From contig NZ_JAEHGC010000013.1 of the NCBI RefSeq assembly GCF_016107705.1, forward strand, positions 92,059 through 156,058: a DNA stretch of 64,000 nucleotides, in the 5' to 3' direction. How positions within the stretch are numbered: position 1 is the stretch's first letter; every line of letters starts with the position of its first letter. Shown here piece after piece: positions 7,906 to 16,116 of this stretch. This DNA is from Neobacillus cucumis (GTDB taxonomy: Bacteria; Bacillota; Bacilli; Bacillales_B; DSM-18226). The notes beneath the pieces are model-generated. The model ran no database searches. It was not told where the DNA came from and worked only from the letters and a program-made list of their open reading frames with translations. The position numbers were made by a program, and so were the translations under genes.

Positions 7906-8730
7906 CTAAGCTTGTTGAGACAAACCGTTATTGGCTAACACCTTGTTCATGCTGCCGCTTTGATAGCCAAATAAATCTAAGGTAATATATTTATATCCAT
8001 ATTCTTGAAGATTCCTTACAATCGAGTCATGATGTTCTAAAATCATCTTCATATCAGCGGGCTCCACTTCAATTCTGGCAATATCCTGATGAGTCCGGAC
8101 TCGAACCTGTCGAATACCAAGGGTTTTAATATAGTTTTCTGCTTTTTCAACCTTTGTAAGCTTTTCTTTTGTAATGTATTCGCCATAGGCAATTCTTGAA
8201 GAAAGACAAGCGAAGGATGGTTTATCCCATGTAGGTAAATCAAACTTTCGTGATAGTTCTCTAATTTCTTCTTTAAACAAATTAGCTTCTTGAAGAGGGC
8301 CGCGAATACCTTTCTCTTTTGCAGCCTGCATTCCTGGGCGATATTCATTCATATCGTCAGCAATCACACCATAAATGACATTTTGAAAACCCTTTTCTTC
8401 CATAACCGGTATTAAATGATCAAATAAACTGCTTTTACAAAAGTAGCATCGGTTTTTATTGTTCTCCGCATAACCTGGAATCGACAATTCAGATGTTTCA
8501 ATGACCTGATGTTTGACCCCAATCCTTTCGGCAAGTGCTTTTGCTTCTTCAAGTTCATTTGATGGATAGGTTTCCGAGTCAGCTGTCACGGCAAGCACAC
8601 AATCGGTGCCCAATGTATCAACCGCTGCCTTTAATAGGAAGGTACTGTCGACTCCCCCAGAGAACGCTACAACGACAGACCCCATTTCACGGAGAATAGA
8701 CGTCAATTTGTTATATTTTTCCGTTAACAT
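7906..8730 (-). CDS. larE: LarE: ATP-dependent sulfur insertase for nickel-pincer cofactor, three-cysteine type
   Basis: The PP-loop motif SGGVDST (residues 24-30) marks an adenylating sulfur transferase. LarE converts the cofactor carboxylates to thiocarboxylates. I start at the ATG at 8730 (274 aa) because GGGAG sits 8 nt upstream; the in-frame TTG at 8763 lacks a ribosome site. Cys175 in PSFACLSSR matches the sacrificial cysteine of the L. plantarum enzyme. In addition Cys95 and Cys98 form CYFC. In three-cysteine LarE proteins such as that of Thermotoga these residues hold a [4Fe-4S] cluster that delivers sulfur catalytically, so this enzyme is probably of that type. Confidence 0.92.
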   Translation of the reverse strand: MLTEKYNKLTSILREMGSVVVAFSGGVDSTFLLKAAVDTLGTDCVLAVTADSETYPSNELEEAKALAERIGVKHQVIETSELSIPGYAENNKNRCYFCKSSLFDHLIPVMEEKGFQNVIYGVIADDMNEYRPGMQAAKEKGIRGPLQEANLFKEEIRELSRKFDLPTWDKPSFACLSSRIAYGEYITKEKLTKVEKAENYIKTLGIRQVRVRTHQDIARIEVEPADMKMILEHHDSIVRNLQEYGYKYITLDLFGYQSGSMNKVLANNGLSQQA

Positions 8731-8806
8731 TGTCCCATCTCCCAACACTTTTTCTTTAGCCAACCACTGTTAACTTATTTTATTTATTTTTACATTATGT
8801 TTCTTT

Positions 8807-9577
8807 TTAAATTGTCATGCTTCCGAAACCGCCATCAACACGAATCAATGCCCCTGTTACAAAGCTGGAAGCTTTGTCTGAAGCCAGCCAAACAGCTGTA
8901 CCTTGAAGTTCCTCTGCCTCTCCAAAGCGTTTCATCGGAGTATGTCTCATGATATCTTCGATTCTTTCTTTATCTAAAATTTTGCGATTTTGTTCAGCAG
9001 GGAAAAATCCTGGGATGATTGCATTTACACGAATCCCGTTTGGCGCGAACTCACGTGCCAAGAACTGTGTCACACTATTAATCCCTGCTTTTGATACGGA
9101 GTAAGTAAATACTCTTGAAAGTGGCGTTGTAGATGAAACAGATGAGATATTAATAATGCTGCCTTTTCTTTCCTGCTCAATCATTTTTTTCGCAAAAATT
9201 TGACAGGTTAGGACAATCCCTTTTAAGTTTATGTCCATGATTTTGTCCCATTCATCCGTGCTAATATCAAAGAATGGTGTCGCACTATTTGTTCCAGGCG
9301 CATTCAAAACAATATCCCAGCCGCCGGACCATTGCTCAATTTCATTGGCTGCAGAAATTAAAGATTCCTTTGAACTGACATCAGCTGAAAACGCCTTTGC
9401 TTCGCCGCCACTTTCTTGAATTTCCTTTACAACTTCTTCTGCCTTTTCGAGGTTACGGCCGACGATGGCAACCTTTGCTCCGTTTTCTGCCAATCCTTTT
9501 GCCATCGCAGAACCTAATACACCATTTCCCCCAATTGCAACTGCTACTTTTCCAGTTAATTCAAATAATTGTGCCAT
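8807..9577 (-). CDS. Short-chain dehydrogenase, probable D-mannonate (fructuronate) oxidoreductase
   Basis: A classical SDR of 256 residues. The NAD(P)-binding Gly-rich segment is IGGNGVLGSAMAKGLA, a central LNAPG takes the place of the common NNAG, and the catalytic residues are Ser (INISSVSS) and the Tyr-Lys pair in TYSVSKAG. It resembles the UxuB/YjmF-type SDRs that interconvert D-fructuronate and D-mannonate, and the gluconate 5-dehydrogenase-like group. It sits between larA and larE under the same operator as larA, and uxaC elsewhere in the region supplies fructuronate, so mannonate oxidoreductase is my preferred role. The substrate is inferred from context. Confidence 0.75.
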   Translation of the reverse strand: MAQLFELTGKVAVAIGGNGVLGSAMAKGLAENGAKVAIVGRNLEKAEEVVKEIQESGGEAKAFSADVSSKESLISAANEIEQWSGGWDIVLNAPGTNSATPFFDISTDEWDKIMDINLKGIVLTCQIFAKKMIEQERKGSIINISSVSSTTPLSRVFTYSVSKAGINSVTQFLAREFAPNGIRVNAIIPGFFPAEQNRKILDKERIEDIMRHTPMKRFGEAEELQGTAVWLASDKASSFVTGALIRVDGGFGSMTI

Positions 9578-9598
9578 ATATCTTCTCTCCCTTTTTTT

Positions 9599-10867
9599 TT
9601 AAAAAAGATTTCCATTTTCATCAAAAGAAAAATCATATAAGTCCGAAATTTGCTCCATGTTTGGATGTTGTTTTACATATTGGAGTAAAGGCTCAGACAC
9701 TTCAATTTCACTTAGTACTAAAGTATTTTTAATCCGCACAAGCTTCACGTTATTAAAATCTAATATATTACATGTTTTAACGGCAGCTTGGATGGCCATT
9801 TTATCATTAGGCAAGGTGGTCGCAATTTTTGTAGGAGCACAAACAGTTGAAGTTAAACCATTCGCATAGGTTCCTTCCCGATCCATTTTGTCTAAAAGAC
9901 GTTGTGTCGTAAAATCTGCTGTTCCCACTCCATTGGCATTTCCCTCCGACTGTGGAGTTACATCGAGAACGACCATCTTGTTTACATCCGGGCCACCAGA
10001 AGCATATGGAGTCGGGTATCTGCCTGTGATATTCGGGTCCATCCCATCACCCGAGATATTTTTACCAATTTCATCAATCAAGAGGACATCCAACTGATCG
10101 AAAAAAAGCTTTGGTAATAATGATTTGGCTTGTTTCTGTAAATCCGGTTCTTTTTCTATAACCTCTTTCGGAGTTAATACCTCGACAACCGCCACTTTAT
10201 CAAAGGCGTTTTCAACGGTTGCAACTCCAAAAAGGAATGGTGTCTTCTCCATAATGATTTTTGCCATTGCAGGTACATTTTCTGCCATATATTTAAATCC
10301 CATTTGATGACAGGCTTCTGCCCCTTTTTGTTTTCCTAATCCAATACTAATCATTTTCATAATTCCACTTTCAACCGGTCCGCGAAAGGCAGTATGCGGT
10401 TTAACTCGATTGATTACTACAATACCGTCGGCTTCTGAAGCATATTTATCCACGTACACCGGTAATCCGTTTGGCAATTCACCGATTTTCACCACTTCCA
10501 TGGAAGAGCGAATCTCAGCTCCCACACTTTGTTCTGTCACTCCTAGATGTTCTAAAACAGCACGCTGGCCTTCAGCCGTTGCCCCGCCATGACTTCCCAT
10601 ACTAGGAACAATAAACGGTTTTGCACCTAAATCTTTTAAAAATTGAACCGTGACAGCCGTAAGCTCGACAATTCGATCCAGTCCCCGGCTTCCAACTGCT
10701 AGGGCAATTTCCATTCCTGGTTGAATTTTATTTATTATCGCTTCTTGCTGTAACTTTTTACTTAATACAGCTCCGAGGTCATCAATCTTATTATTGTCAA
10801 AATTCACTTTGACTTTTGCCATTTTTGGAACGGGAATATCTTTTAATAATTCTTGAAGAATACCCAT
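9599..10867 (-). CDS. LarA-family nickel-pincer hydroxyacid racemase/epimerase, candidate D-gluconate/D-mannonate 2-epimerase
   Basis: With the start at 10867 (AAAGGAG 10 nt upstream) the protein has 422 residues, close to the 424 of L. plantarum lactate racemase LarA. Residues that fit the LarA active site are Arg61 (GSRG), His93 (GSHGG), His158 (KPHTAFRG), Lys171 (SGIMKMISIGLGK) and His187 (GAEACHQMG). Lys171 and His187 are 16 apart, as are the cofactor-bearing Lys184 and His200 of LarA. The superfamily is known to include a D-gluconate 2-epimerase, a malate racemase and others. Placement with gntK, an SDR and a uxaC/uidA regulon points to D-mannonate/D-gluconate rather than lactate. The substrate is inference. 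Confidence 0.85.
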   Translation of the reverse strand: MGILQELLKDIPVPKMAKVKVNFDNNKIDDLGAVLSKKLQQEAIINKIQPGMEIALAVGSRGLDRIVELTAVTVQFLKDLGAKPFIVPSMGSHGGATAEGQRAVLEHLGVTEQSVGAEIRSSMEVVKIGELPNGLPVYVDKYASEADGIVVINRVKPHTAFRGPVESGIMKMISIGLGKQKGAEACHQMGFKYMAENVPAMAKIIMEKTPFLFGVATVENAFDKVAVVEVLTPKEVIEKEPDLQKQAKSLLPKLFFDQLDVLLIDEIGKNISGDGMDPNITGRYPTPYASGGPDVNKMVVLDVTPQSEGNANGVGTADFTTQRLLDKMDREGTYANGLTSTVCAPTKIATTLPNDKMAIQAAVKTCNILDFNNVKLVRIKNTLVLSEIEVSEPLLQYVKQHPNMEQISDLYDFSFDENGNLF

Positions 10868-11007
10868 GACCGCATCACTCCTTTTCATTCATTTCAAGTT
10901 TTCCACTTGACGTTCTATTCCATGTAATGTTTAAAACAATTTTTACATATGTAAACCCTTGTAATCCCTTTCAAAGAAAATCTTAAAAGACTTATTTTTC
11001 AATCGAA

Positions 11008-11038
11008 TAATTAATTTGTTTACCAAACAAATTAATTA
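11008..11038. promoter_or_regulatory. ROK/XylR-type operator O1 between larA and ROK1
   Basis: A perfect inverted repeat with 14-bp arms (core TTAATTTGTTT at 11011-11021) around ACC. Similar sites occur at 22914, 25874 and 27576. It overlaps the -35 region of the ROK1 promoter and faces the divergent larA gene. Confidence 0.8.
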
Positions 11039-11048
11039 CCTGTATAAT
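11019..11048 (+). promoter_or_regulatory. Promoter of the ROK1 repressor gene
   Basis: TTTACC at 11019-11024 and TATAAT at 11043-11048, spaced 18 bp. The -35 box lies in the centre of operator O1, so binding there would autorepress ROK1. Confidence 0.55.
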
Positions 11049-11104
11049 ATCATTATGGATTATTTACGTCAATATTTATGAAAAATTTCCTATATAAAGT
11101 GAAA

Positions 11105-11240
11105 CTTCAATCAGTGGGGGTTTTTTTCATCCCCCACTGATTGTTAGTTGAACCAATCGGGCTTTTACGGGCAGTTGATCCCCACTTAGTCTTCCTGCTT
11201 ACGCTAAGCCCTTAAGTGGGGGGCTTACTGCCCGTTAATG
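11105..11240. repeat. Compound palindromic element upstream of ROK1
   Basis: Two adjacent foldbacks. The first has 12-bp arms (11109-11120 with 11131-11142) and a T-rich loop. The second is a nested hairpin with outer arms ACGGGCAGT (11167-11175) and its complement (11227-11235), a middle pair CCCCACTTA/TAAGTGGGG and an apical GCTTA/TAAGC. It resembles interspersed intergenic repeats of Bacillaceae and will be transcribed as the ROK1 leader. Confidence 0.6.
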
Positions 11241-11269
11241 CGGGATAAATCATGCAAGGAGGTATTACA

Positions 11270-12442
11270 TTGCTCACCGGAGATGCTTCGTACATCAAGA
11301 AAATGAATCGATCTTTAATTTTAAGCAAGATAATCGAACATAATTTAATTTCTAGAGCCGATTTAGCAAAAATTACAGGCTTAAACAAAGCAACCGTTTC
11401 GGTACAAGTATCAGATTTATTATCAGAAGAATTAATTATCGAAACTCAGCAAGAACATAAAAACCTAGGCAGAAGACCGATCATGCTTTCGATTAACCCA
11501 CAGGGAGGCTTTGTTTTAGGGATAGACCTCGATAAAAGATTCATTGTTTTTACGTTGTCTACTATTAATGGCACCCCTGTTCAGACGAATACAATTGAAC
11601 TCCATTCCTCTGACTATGATGTCATTCTTAAACTATTAGTCAAACAGATAGAGGATTACAAACAGCAATGTGTTCATACTCGCTACGGTCTTGCTGGTGT
11701 AGTAATTGGAATTCATGGCATTGTGAATAACGATGAGATGATCTATTTTGTACCGCAGCATCGATGGCAAAATATTAATTTAAAAGAAGACCTAATGAAT
11801 GAAATCGGAACCAGTGTATTTATTGAAAACAATGCTAATTTGTGTTCATTTGCGGAAAGAGTTTATAAACACCATCAGTGTGGGAATTTATTATCAATCA
11901 GTTTGTATTCAGGGATTGGGCTAGGTATTATGGTCAATGGTGAATCTCTTAAGGGGTATCATGGTTATGCTGGAGAGATCGGTCATATGATTATCGTTCC
12001 CGATGGAAAACCTTGCAGCTGCGGAAATCTGGGCTGTTGGGAACAATATGCATCCGAATTAAGCTTTTATAAACAATTATCGGAGAACAACAATAAGCCT
12101 GATTTAAGGTTTGAAGAGATAAAGAATTTGCTTTTGGATAAAGAGCAGAACACTTGTCATCAAATCGACCAATACATTAAATATTTAGCCATTGGCCTTA
12201 ATAATATTATTAACCTATATAACCCGGAAATTTTAGTAGTAAATAGCGAATTACTTCGAATGATTCCAAATGCTGTTGATAAAATAAAAGGTTATTTGAC
12301 TTCGAACATCAGCCATTATTATGAGCTTATGATTTCTGAACTTGGCAATAAAGCATGTGTAATGGGAGCATGCGCCCTAGCCATTAAAAACTTTTTAGAC
12401 ATTCCGGAACTATGCTTAACGATAAACGAAGAAAATATATAA
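11270..12442 (+). CDS. ROK-family (XylR-type) transcriptional repressor, paralogue 1
   Basis: An N-terminal winged helix (ISRADLAKITGLNKATVSVQV) is followed by a ROK sugar-kinase-like domain (VLGIDLDKRF, IENNANLCSFAERVY) and the zinc-binding ROK motif with three cysteines (PCSCGNLGCWEQYA). I place the start at TTG 11270: AAGGAGGT at 11256-11263 has ideal 6-nt spacing, and the paralogue at 23080 begins at the equivalent ITGDA position. An upstream ATG at 11252 lies before the ribosome site. This gives 390 residues. It is divergent from larA with operator O1 between them, so it probably represses larA and itself, with an intermediate of glucuronate or gluconate breakdown as inducer. Confidence 0.9.
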   Translation: MLTGDASYIKKMNRSLILSKIIEHNLISRADLAKITGLNKATVSVQVSDLLSEELIIETQQEHKNLGRRPIMLSINPQGGFVLGIDLDKRFIVFTLSTINGTPVQTNTIELHSSDYDVILKLLVKQIEDYKQQCVHTRYGLAGVVIGIHGIVNNDEMIYFVPQHRWQNINLKEDLMNEIGTSVFIENNANLCSFAERVYKHHQCGNLLSISLYSGIGLGIMVNGESLKGYHGYAGEIGHMIIVPDGKPCSCGNLGCWEQYASELSFYKQLSENNNKPDLRFEEIKNLLLDKEQNTCHQIDQYIKYLAIGLNNIINLYNPEILVVNSELLRMIPNAVDKIKGYLTSNISHYYELMISELGNKACVMGACALAIKNFLDIPELCLTINEENI

Positions 12443-12895
12443 TAGAAAAGCCCTCTTGAAGGGCTAAAGGTTCTCGAAAAACTATCGAGAGCCTTTTATT
12501 TCATTCACTTTCTTTAACAATTCCTCTTTAATTTGAGTGAAATTATTATCATAAAGTCTTTGCAACAGGTCCATTAGCATGGACAATCTCTTAATAAAAA
12601 TTGGGATTTTAGATTTAAACAAAATGGAAAATTGCCGTAAAAAATAACCGTCCTCGACAATTTTGGCCCTTTTGAAGGGCTTTTTCCTATTATAGGTACA
12701 GGGCACATGTAAAAGTTAGTTTGCTTATTTGAAAATGCTAGAAAAGAGATGAAAAACTGAGGAAATAGCAGATGTTGCACGCTTTCATCGACAATGTTCC
12801 CGTTTTCATCATGATTGTTTCCGTTTTCAGCCACATTGTTTAAAAGACAATCTTATATGATAATTAGAGTATCAAATCACATGGGGGCAATAAAA
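12443..12895. other. Intergenic stretch with tandem hairpins and no convincing gene
   Basis: After ROK1 come an AGCCCT/AGGGCT hairpin (12449-12465) and a GGTTCTCG/CGAGAGCC hairpin with a T-tract (12469-12498), together a good terminator. A weaker GCCCT/AGGGC hairpin with TTTTT at 12666-12685 looks like a degraded second copy. Open frames on the minus strand here lack ribosome sites. Two similar CCGTTTTCA words at 12800 and 12821 are too short to interpret. Confidence 0.6.
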
Positions 12896-12997
12896 ATGAA
12901 AAAGTTAATCCAAATCTTAATTGAGAAAATTGAAAACAATGCAGATTACATCCCATTTCACCTTTCAGAACCAGTAAAAGCCAATTCACAAAATTAA
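12896..12997 (+). CDS. Small hypothetical ORF, 33 aa
   Basis: ATG at 12896 follows GGGGGCAATAAAA and opens a 33-codon frame beginning MKKLIQILIEKIENNADYIP. The stop codon lies inside the loop of a bidirectional terminator hairpin. The predicted peptide is an amphipathic helix followed by a polar tail. No family is recognised. Support is the ribosome site plus the compact gene-terminator arrangement; chance cannot be excluded. Confidence 0.45.
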   Translation: MKKLIQILIEKIENNADYIPFHLSEPVKANSQN

Positions 12998-13015
12998 AGT
13001 GAACTGGCTTTTTAT
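12976..13015. terminator. Bidirectional terminator
   Basis: AAAAGCCAATTCAC at 12976-12989 pairs (one mismatch) with GTGAACTGGCTTTT at 12999-13012, with T-rich flanks on both strands. It serves the small ORF on the plus strand and the AraC/oxidoreductase operon on the minus strand. Confidence 0.75.
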
Positions 13016-13028
13016 TAATAAATAGATT

Positions 13029-13886
13029 TTAGAACCAATCTCCGTAGCCTAATTTTCTTAAATAATCTCCCGAATCTTTAAGGGTATCAAATGGGTCACG
13101 CCCATAGGTATCATCTTGTTCGATTAAGAAATATTGAACGCCACTCTCAACCCCTGCTTCGATAATCCCTTTAATATCAAGGTTCCCTTGACCCAGTTCC
13201 GCAAATTCAACAATGTTGGTGAATTTGTACATAAACTTCGACATATCTTTAAAATCTTCCTCATTTACATCCATTCGGCCAATACGATAATCTTTTAAAT
13301 GAATTAAAGAAACGCGTCCTGCAAACCGTTTAATCACATTGATCGGATTCTCACCGCCTCTTTGGACCCAGTGAACATCTAACTCATACCCAAGCTTGGA
13401 TGTGTTGTTTTTCATAATATCTAACAGACATTCTCCATCATATTTTTCGAATTCAATATGATGATTATGATAATACAATTCAATTCCATACTTCGCCAAG
13501 CGTTCAGCCATTGCTTCCGCAGCTTGTATATACTCCATGGCTTTATCTTTATGACCCATTAAGGTAATCGGCATCATTCCAATTCGAATAAAATTGCAAT
13601 CTAATGATTTACAATCGTTAACAATTTTATCAAAATCCTTAGTTAATGATTCCCCTGGCATTCCAGGCATAGTGTCCAATGGCGCTGAAATTGAGGCGAT
13701 TTTAATATTAAAATCATCACTCGCTCTTTTTAATTCCGCAACATTTTCCGCAGACATTTGAATTTGTGTTACCTCGACATAATGGTAACCAAGCTCATGT
13801 ATTTGTCTCATCGTCTCATAAACGCCGAGTTCTGCAATTTTATTTTTAAGATTAAACATTTGAACGCCAATTTTTGCTGTTTGCAT
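13029..13886 (-). CDS. TIM-barrel sugar phosphate isomerase/epimerase-like protein 1
   Basis: A 285-residue xylose-isomerase-like TIM barrel (AP endonuclease 2 superfamily). Motifs include HNHHIEFEKYDG, the metal-ligand pattern LGYELDVHWVQRGGENP, VSLIHLKDYRIG and the C-terminal FLIEQDDTYGRDP. Relatives include IolE/IolI-type inosose-processing enzymes and lyases acting on 3-keto-glycosides. At 285 residues it is too short for mannonate dehydratase UxuA. It is the last gene of the AraC-led operon, one base after its oxidoreductase partner, so the two probably act on consecutive intermediates. The exact reaction is unknown. Confidence 0.8.
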   Translation of the reverse strand: MQTAKIGVQMFNLKNKIAELGVYETMRQIHELGYHYVEVTQIQMSAENVAELKRASDDFNIKIASISAPLDTMPGMPGESLTKDFDKIVNDCKSLDCNFIRIGMMPITLMGHKDKAMEYIQAAEAMAERLAKYGIELYYHNHHIEFEKYDGECLLDIMKNNTSKLGYELDVHWVQRGGENPINVIKRFAGRVSLIHLKDYRIGRMDVNEEDFKDMSKFMYKFTNIVEFAELGQGNLDIKGIIEAGVESGVQYFLIEQDDTYGRDPFDTLKDSGDYLRKLGYGDWF

Positions 13887-13887
13887 A

Positions 13888-14886
13888 TTAAAATTCCTCC
13901 ATTTTGATTACTTTCTTTTCTTCTGACGATTTGCGAATCGCATCAATCATTTTCATGGATGTCAGAGCATCCTTCACATGTACATAATCCTGGGTATCAT
14001 TAGCAATACAAGAATAGAATTGGTTAATCAACTTCATATGGCTTGCACCGTAATAGAATTTTGAACCTGGCATCTTTGTATCTTCCATTAGTACTTCTTT
14101 ATATTGGCCCCTGGTTAAAATACTGTCTTTAATTGTAAATTTTTCTTTTTCCAAAATGACCTCTAGCTCAACACTGGAATTTTCCGCATTGGTATTCGTG
14201 GCAAAAAATAAACCTGTTGCACCATTTGTAAACTTAATATGAGCATTTGCCGTATCCTCAACCTCAATCCCATAATCCAGAAGTTGATCAATCGACCCTC
14301 TGATTGATTCCAGTTCACCGCCTAAAAGCTGCATTAAATCTAACGTGTGAATGGATTGATTGATCATCACACCACCGCCGGCTTCCTTCATTTTCCCCCG
14401 CCACGGTTTTACATTGTAGTAGTCTTTAGGTCTAAACCAAGCCACTAACCCCTTAATGCCAATGACCTTCCCATATTCCCCGCTGTCTACTAACTCTTGC
14501 AGCATTTCAAAAGTTTCATTGTAGCGATTTTGAAAGCAAACACAGATTTTAATATTCTTGTTGTTCTCCTCCAGGGCTTCTAAAGCCACTCCTTCCTCAT
14601 AATTCAACGATAAGGGCTTTTCTTGAAAAACATGAATCCCTTTTTCCACACAAGCTTTTGTTGCTGGATAATGAAGATAGTGCGGCAGACAAATATGCAC
14701 GCAATCTATTTTTTCTTTTTCCAGCATTACACGATAATCGCTATAAAAATTTACACCGGGCACTGAATCCTTTAATGCTTCATCAATATCACATACTGCT
14801 ACCAATTCAACCTCAGGGTTTGCTTGTATAGCAGGTATATGAATTTTAGAGATATCCCCCAGTCCGATAACCACTGCTTTAAGCAT
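13888..14886 (-). CDS. Gfo/Idh/MocA-family oxidoreductase 1
   Basis: The N-terminal Rossmann domain begins KAVVIGLGDISKIHIPAIQ. The family signature FQEKPLSL, containing the conserved EKP, follows around residue 95, and KEAGGGVMINQSIHTLDLM carries the typical catalytic/substrate region with His. I use the ATG at 14886 because AAGGAG is 8 nt upstream; the GTG at 14892 is only 2 nt from it. This gives 332 residues. The family oxidises or reduces secondary hydroxyls of sugars and inositols using NAD(P). It is paired with a TIM-barrel isomerase and a second oxidoreductase, a combination seen in inositol, rare-sugar and 3-keto-glycoside pathways. Confidence 0.82.
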   Translation of the reverse strand: MLKAVVIGLGDISKIHIPAIQANPEVELVAVCDIDEALKDSVPGVNFYSDYRVMLEKEKIDCVHICLPHYLHYPATKACVEKGIHVFQEKPLSLNYEEGVALEALEENNKNIKICVCFQNRYNETFEMLQELVDSGEYGKVIGIKGLVAWFRPKDYYNVKPWRGKMKEAGGGVMINQSIHTLDLMQLLGGELESIRGSIDQLLDYGIEVEDTANAHIKFTNGATGLFFATNTNAENSSVELEVILEKEKFTIKDSILTRGQYKEVLMEDTKMPGSKFYYGASHMKLINQFYSCIANDTQDYVHVKDALTSMKMIDAIRKSSEEKKVIKMEEF

Positions 14887-14907
14887 CAGCACATCTCCTT
14901 TTAAAAC

Positions 14908-14937
14908 GAACTCATGGTCATCATGGCCATGAGTTCA
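14908..14937 (-). terminator. Intercistronic hairpin between the two oxidoreductase genes
   Basis: GAACTCATGG and CCATGAGTTC pair around a short loop. The minus-strand flank is only mildly T-rich (CGTTTTAAAA), so it may be an mRNA-stability element rather than a full terminator. Confidence 0.5.
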
Positions 14938-14954
14938 ATGAATTTATCAAACAG

Positions 14955-16115
14955 TTATTTTTTAATTGGATTCTTTTTTTCTTCTTCAATCTTTTTGTTC
15001 AATTCAGCAAAGTATAACTCTTCATCAATTGGAAGTTCTACTTCTTTACCTAACCAGCTTGATAGATGGATCGCGTTTGCTAATGCAACGCCGTGGATAC
15101 CATCACTTCCAGGTGCAATTAATGGGGTTCCATTTACGATATTTGCAGCGAAGTTTTCTAAAACCGCAATATGTTGTCCTCCCCATACACTCTCAAATTC
15201 AAGAACTTCTTCACTGAATATATCCGATGGGCCTTGACCAGTGAAAATTTTCATAACATCTGCCCAGCTCATCGTTGCATTCATTTCCGGCTCAGGTGTT
15301 TTAAGTCGTTTGATAGTAATTTTCTTGCTATCGTCCACAACGATTTTTCCCTTGTCTCCCAAAATCTCAAAACGATCCGTACCAAGAATATCATGTGTAC
15401 ATGTAATAAAGACACCTGTTGCACCATTGCCGTAGTCTAGCAATGTCGTTACTTCATCTTCAACGGCGATATTTCTTTGATAGCCATATTTTACATTGGA
15501 ATAAACTTTTTTAGGCATACCACAAATCCATTGAAGCAAATCGATTTGGTGTGGTGCCTGGTTTACGAGAACACCGCCGCCTTCTCCGCCCCATGTTGCT
15601 CTCCATGCACTTTGATCGTAATAGCCCTGTGGTCTCCACCAAGTTGTAATAATCCAATTTGTTCGGCGAATCTTACCAATTTCACCATTATCAATAAGCT
15701 CTTTCAATTTTTGATAGAGTGGATTGGTTCTTTGGTTGAAGAAAATACCGAAAGTCAACTCTGGTTTTGAAGCAGCGAAATCGTTTAATTCTTTCACCTG
15801 TTTTGTGTATACACCCGCTGGTTTTTCTACCAGGGCATGAATATCGCTTTTAAGTGCTGCAATACCGATTTCTGGGTGCAGGTAATGTGGGACAGTTGTG
15901 ACCACTGCGTCAACATTGCCGCTTTCAAGCATATCAATATAATTGTCATAGAAAGGAACATCAGGATATTTTTCTGCACACATTGCTTTTTTAGCTGGAT
16001 CAATGTCACAGATTGCCCCTAGTACCATATTTTTAACTTTTCCCTCAGATATAAATCCAGCGTAGGTCCCGCCCTGTGCACCGATTCCAATGACCCCTAA
16101 TCTTACGTTTTCCAT
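14955..16115 (-). CDS. Gfo/Idh/MocA-family oxidoreductase 2
   Basis: The 386-residue protein starts MENVRLGVIGIGAQGG at 16115, where GAGGAGAAGTAAG precedes the ATG; the stop of the upstream TIM-barrel gene is one base before it. Rossmann motif GIGAQGGTYAG, the EKP signature in ALVEKPAGV and GGGVLVNQAPHQIDLLQW are as expected for the family. A lysine-rich tail (KKIEEEKKNPIKK) ends the protein. It is longer than its neighbour and only distantly similar, so the two probably handle different steps or anomers. The substrate is not determinable from sequence. Confidence 0.82.
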   Translation of the reverse strand: MENVRLGVIGIGAQGGTYAGFISEGKVKNMVLGAICDIDPAKKAMCAEKYPDVPFYDNYIDMLESGNVDAVVTTVPHYLHPEIGIAALKSDIHALVEKPAGVYTKQVKELNDFAASKPELTFGIFFNQRTNPLYQKLKELIDNGEIGKIRRTNWIITTWWRPQGYYDQSAWRATWGGEGGGVLVNQAPHQIDLLQWICGMPKKVYSNVKYGYQRNIAVEDEVTTLLDYGNGATGVFITCTHDILGTDRFEILGDKGKIVVDDSKKITIKRLKTPEPEMNATMSWADVMKIFTGQGPSDIFSEEVLEFESVWGGQHIAVLENFAANIVNGTPLIAPGSDGIHGVALANAIHLSSWLGKEVELPIDEELYFAELNKKIEEEKKNPIKK

Positions 16116-16116
16116 C

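Noticed and set aside
11252..11272. ATG at 11252 as ROK1 start
   Set aside because: It lies before the strong AAGGAGGT site; the TTG at 11270 has correct spacing and aligns with the paralogue.
12482..12834. Minus-strand ORFs of 74 and 86 codons
   Set aside because: They cross terminator hairpins, lack ribosome sites and show no protein-like composition.
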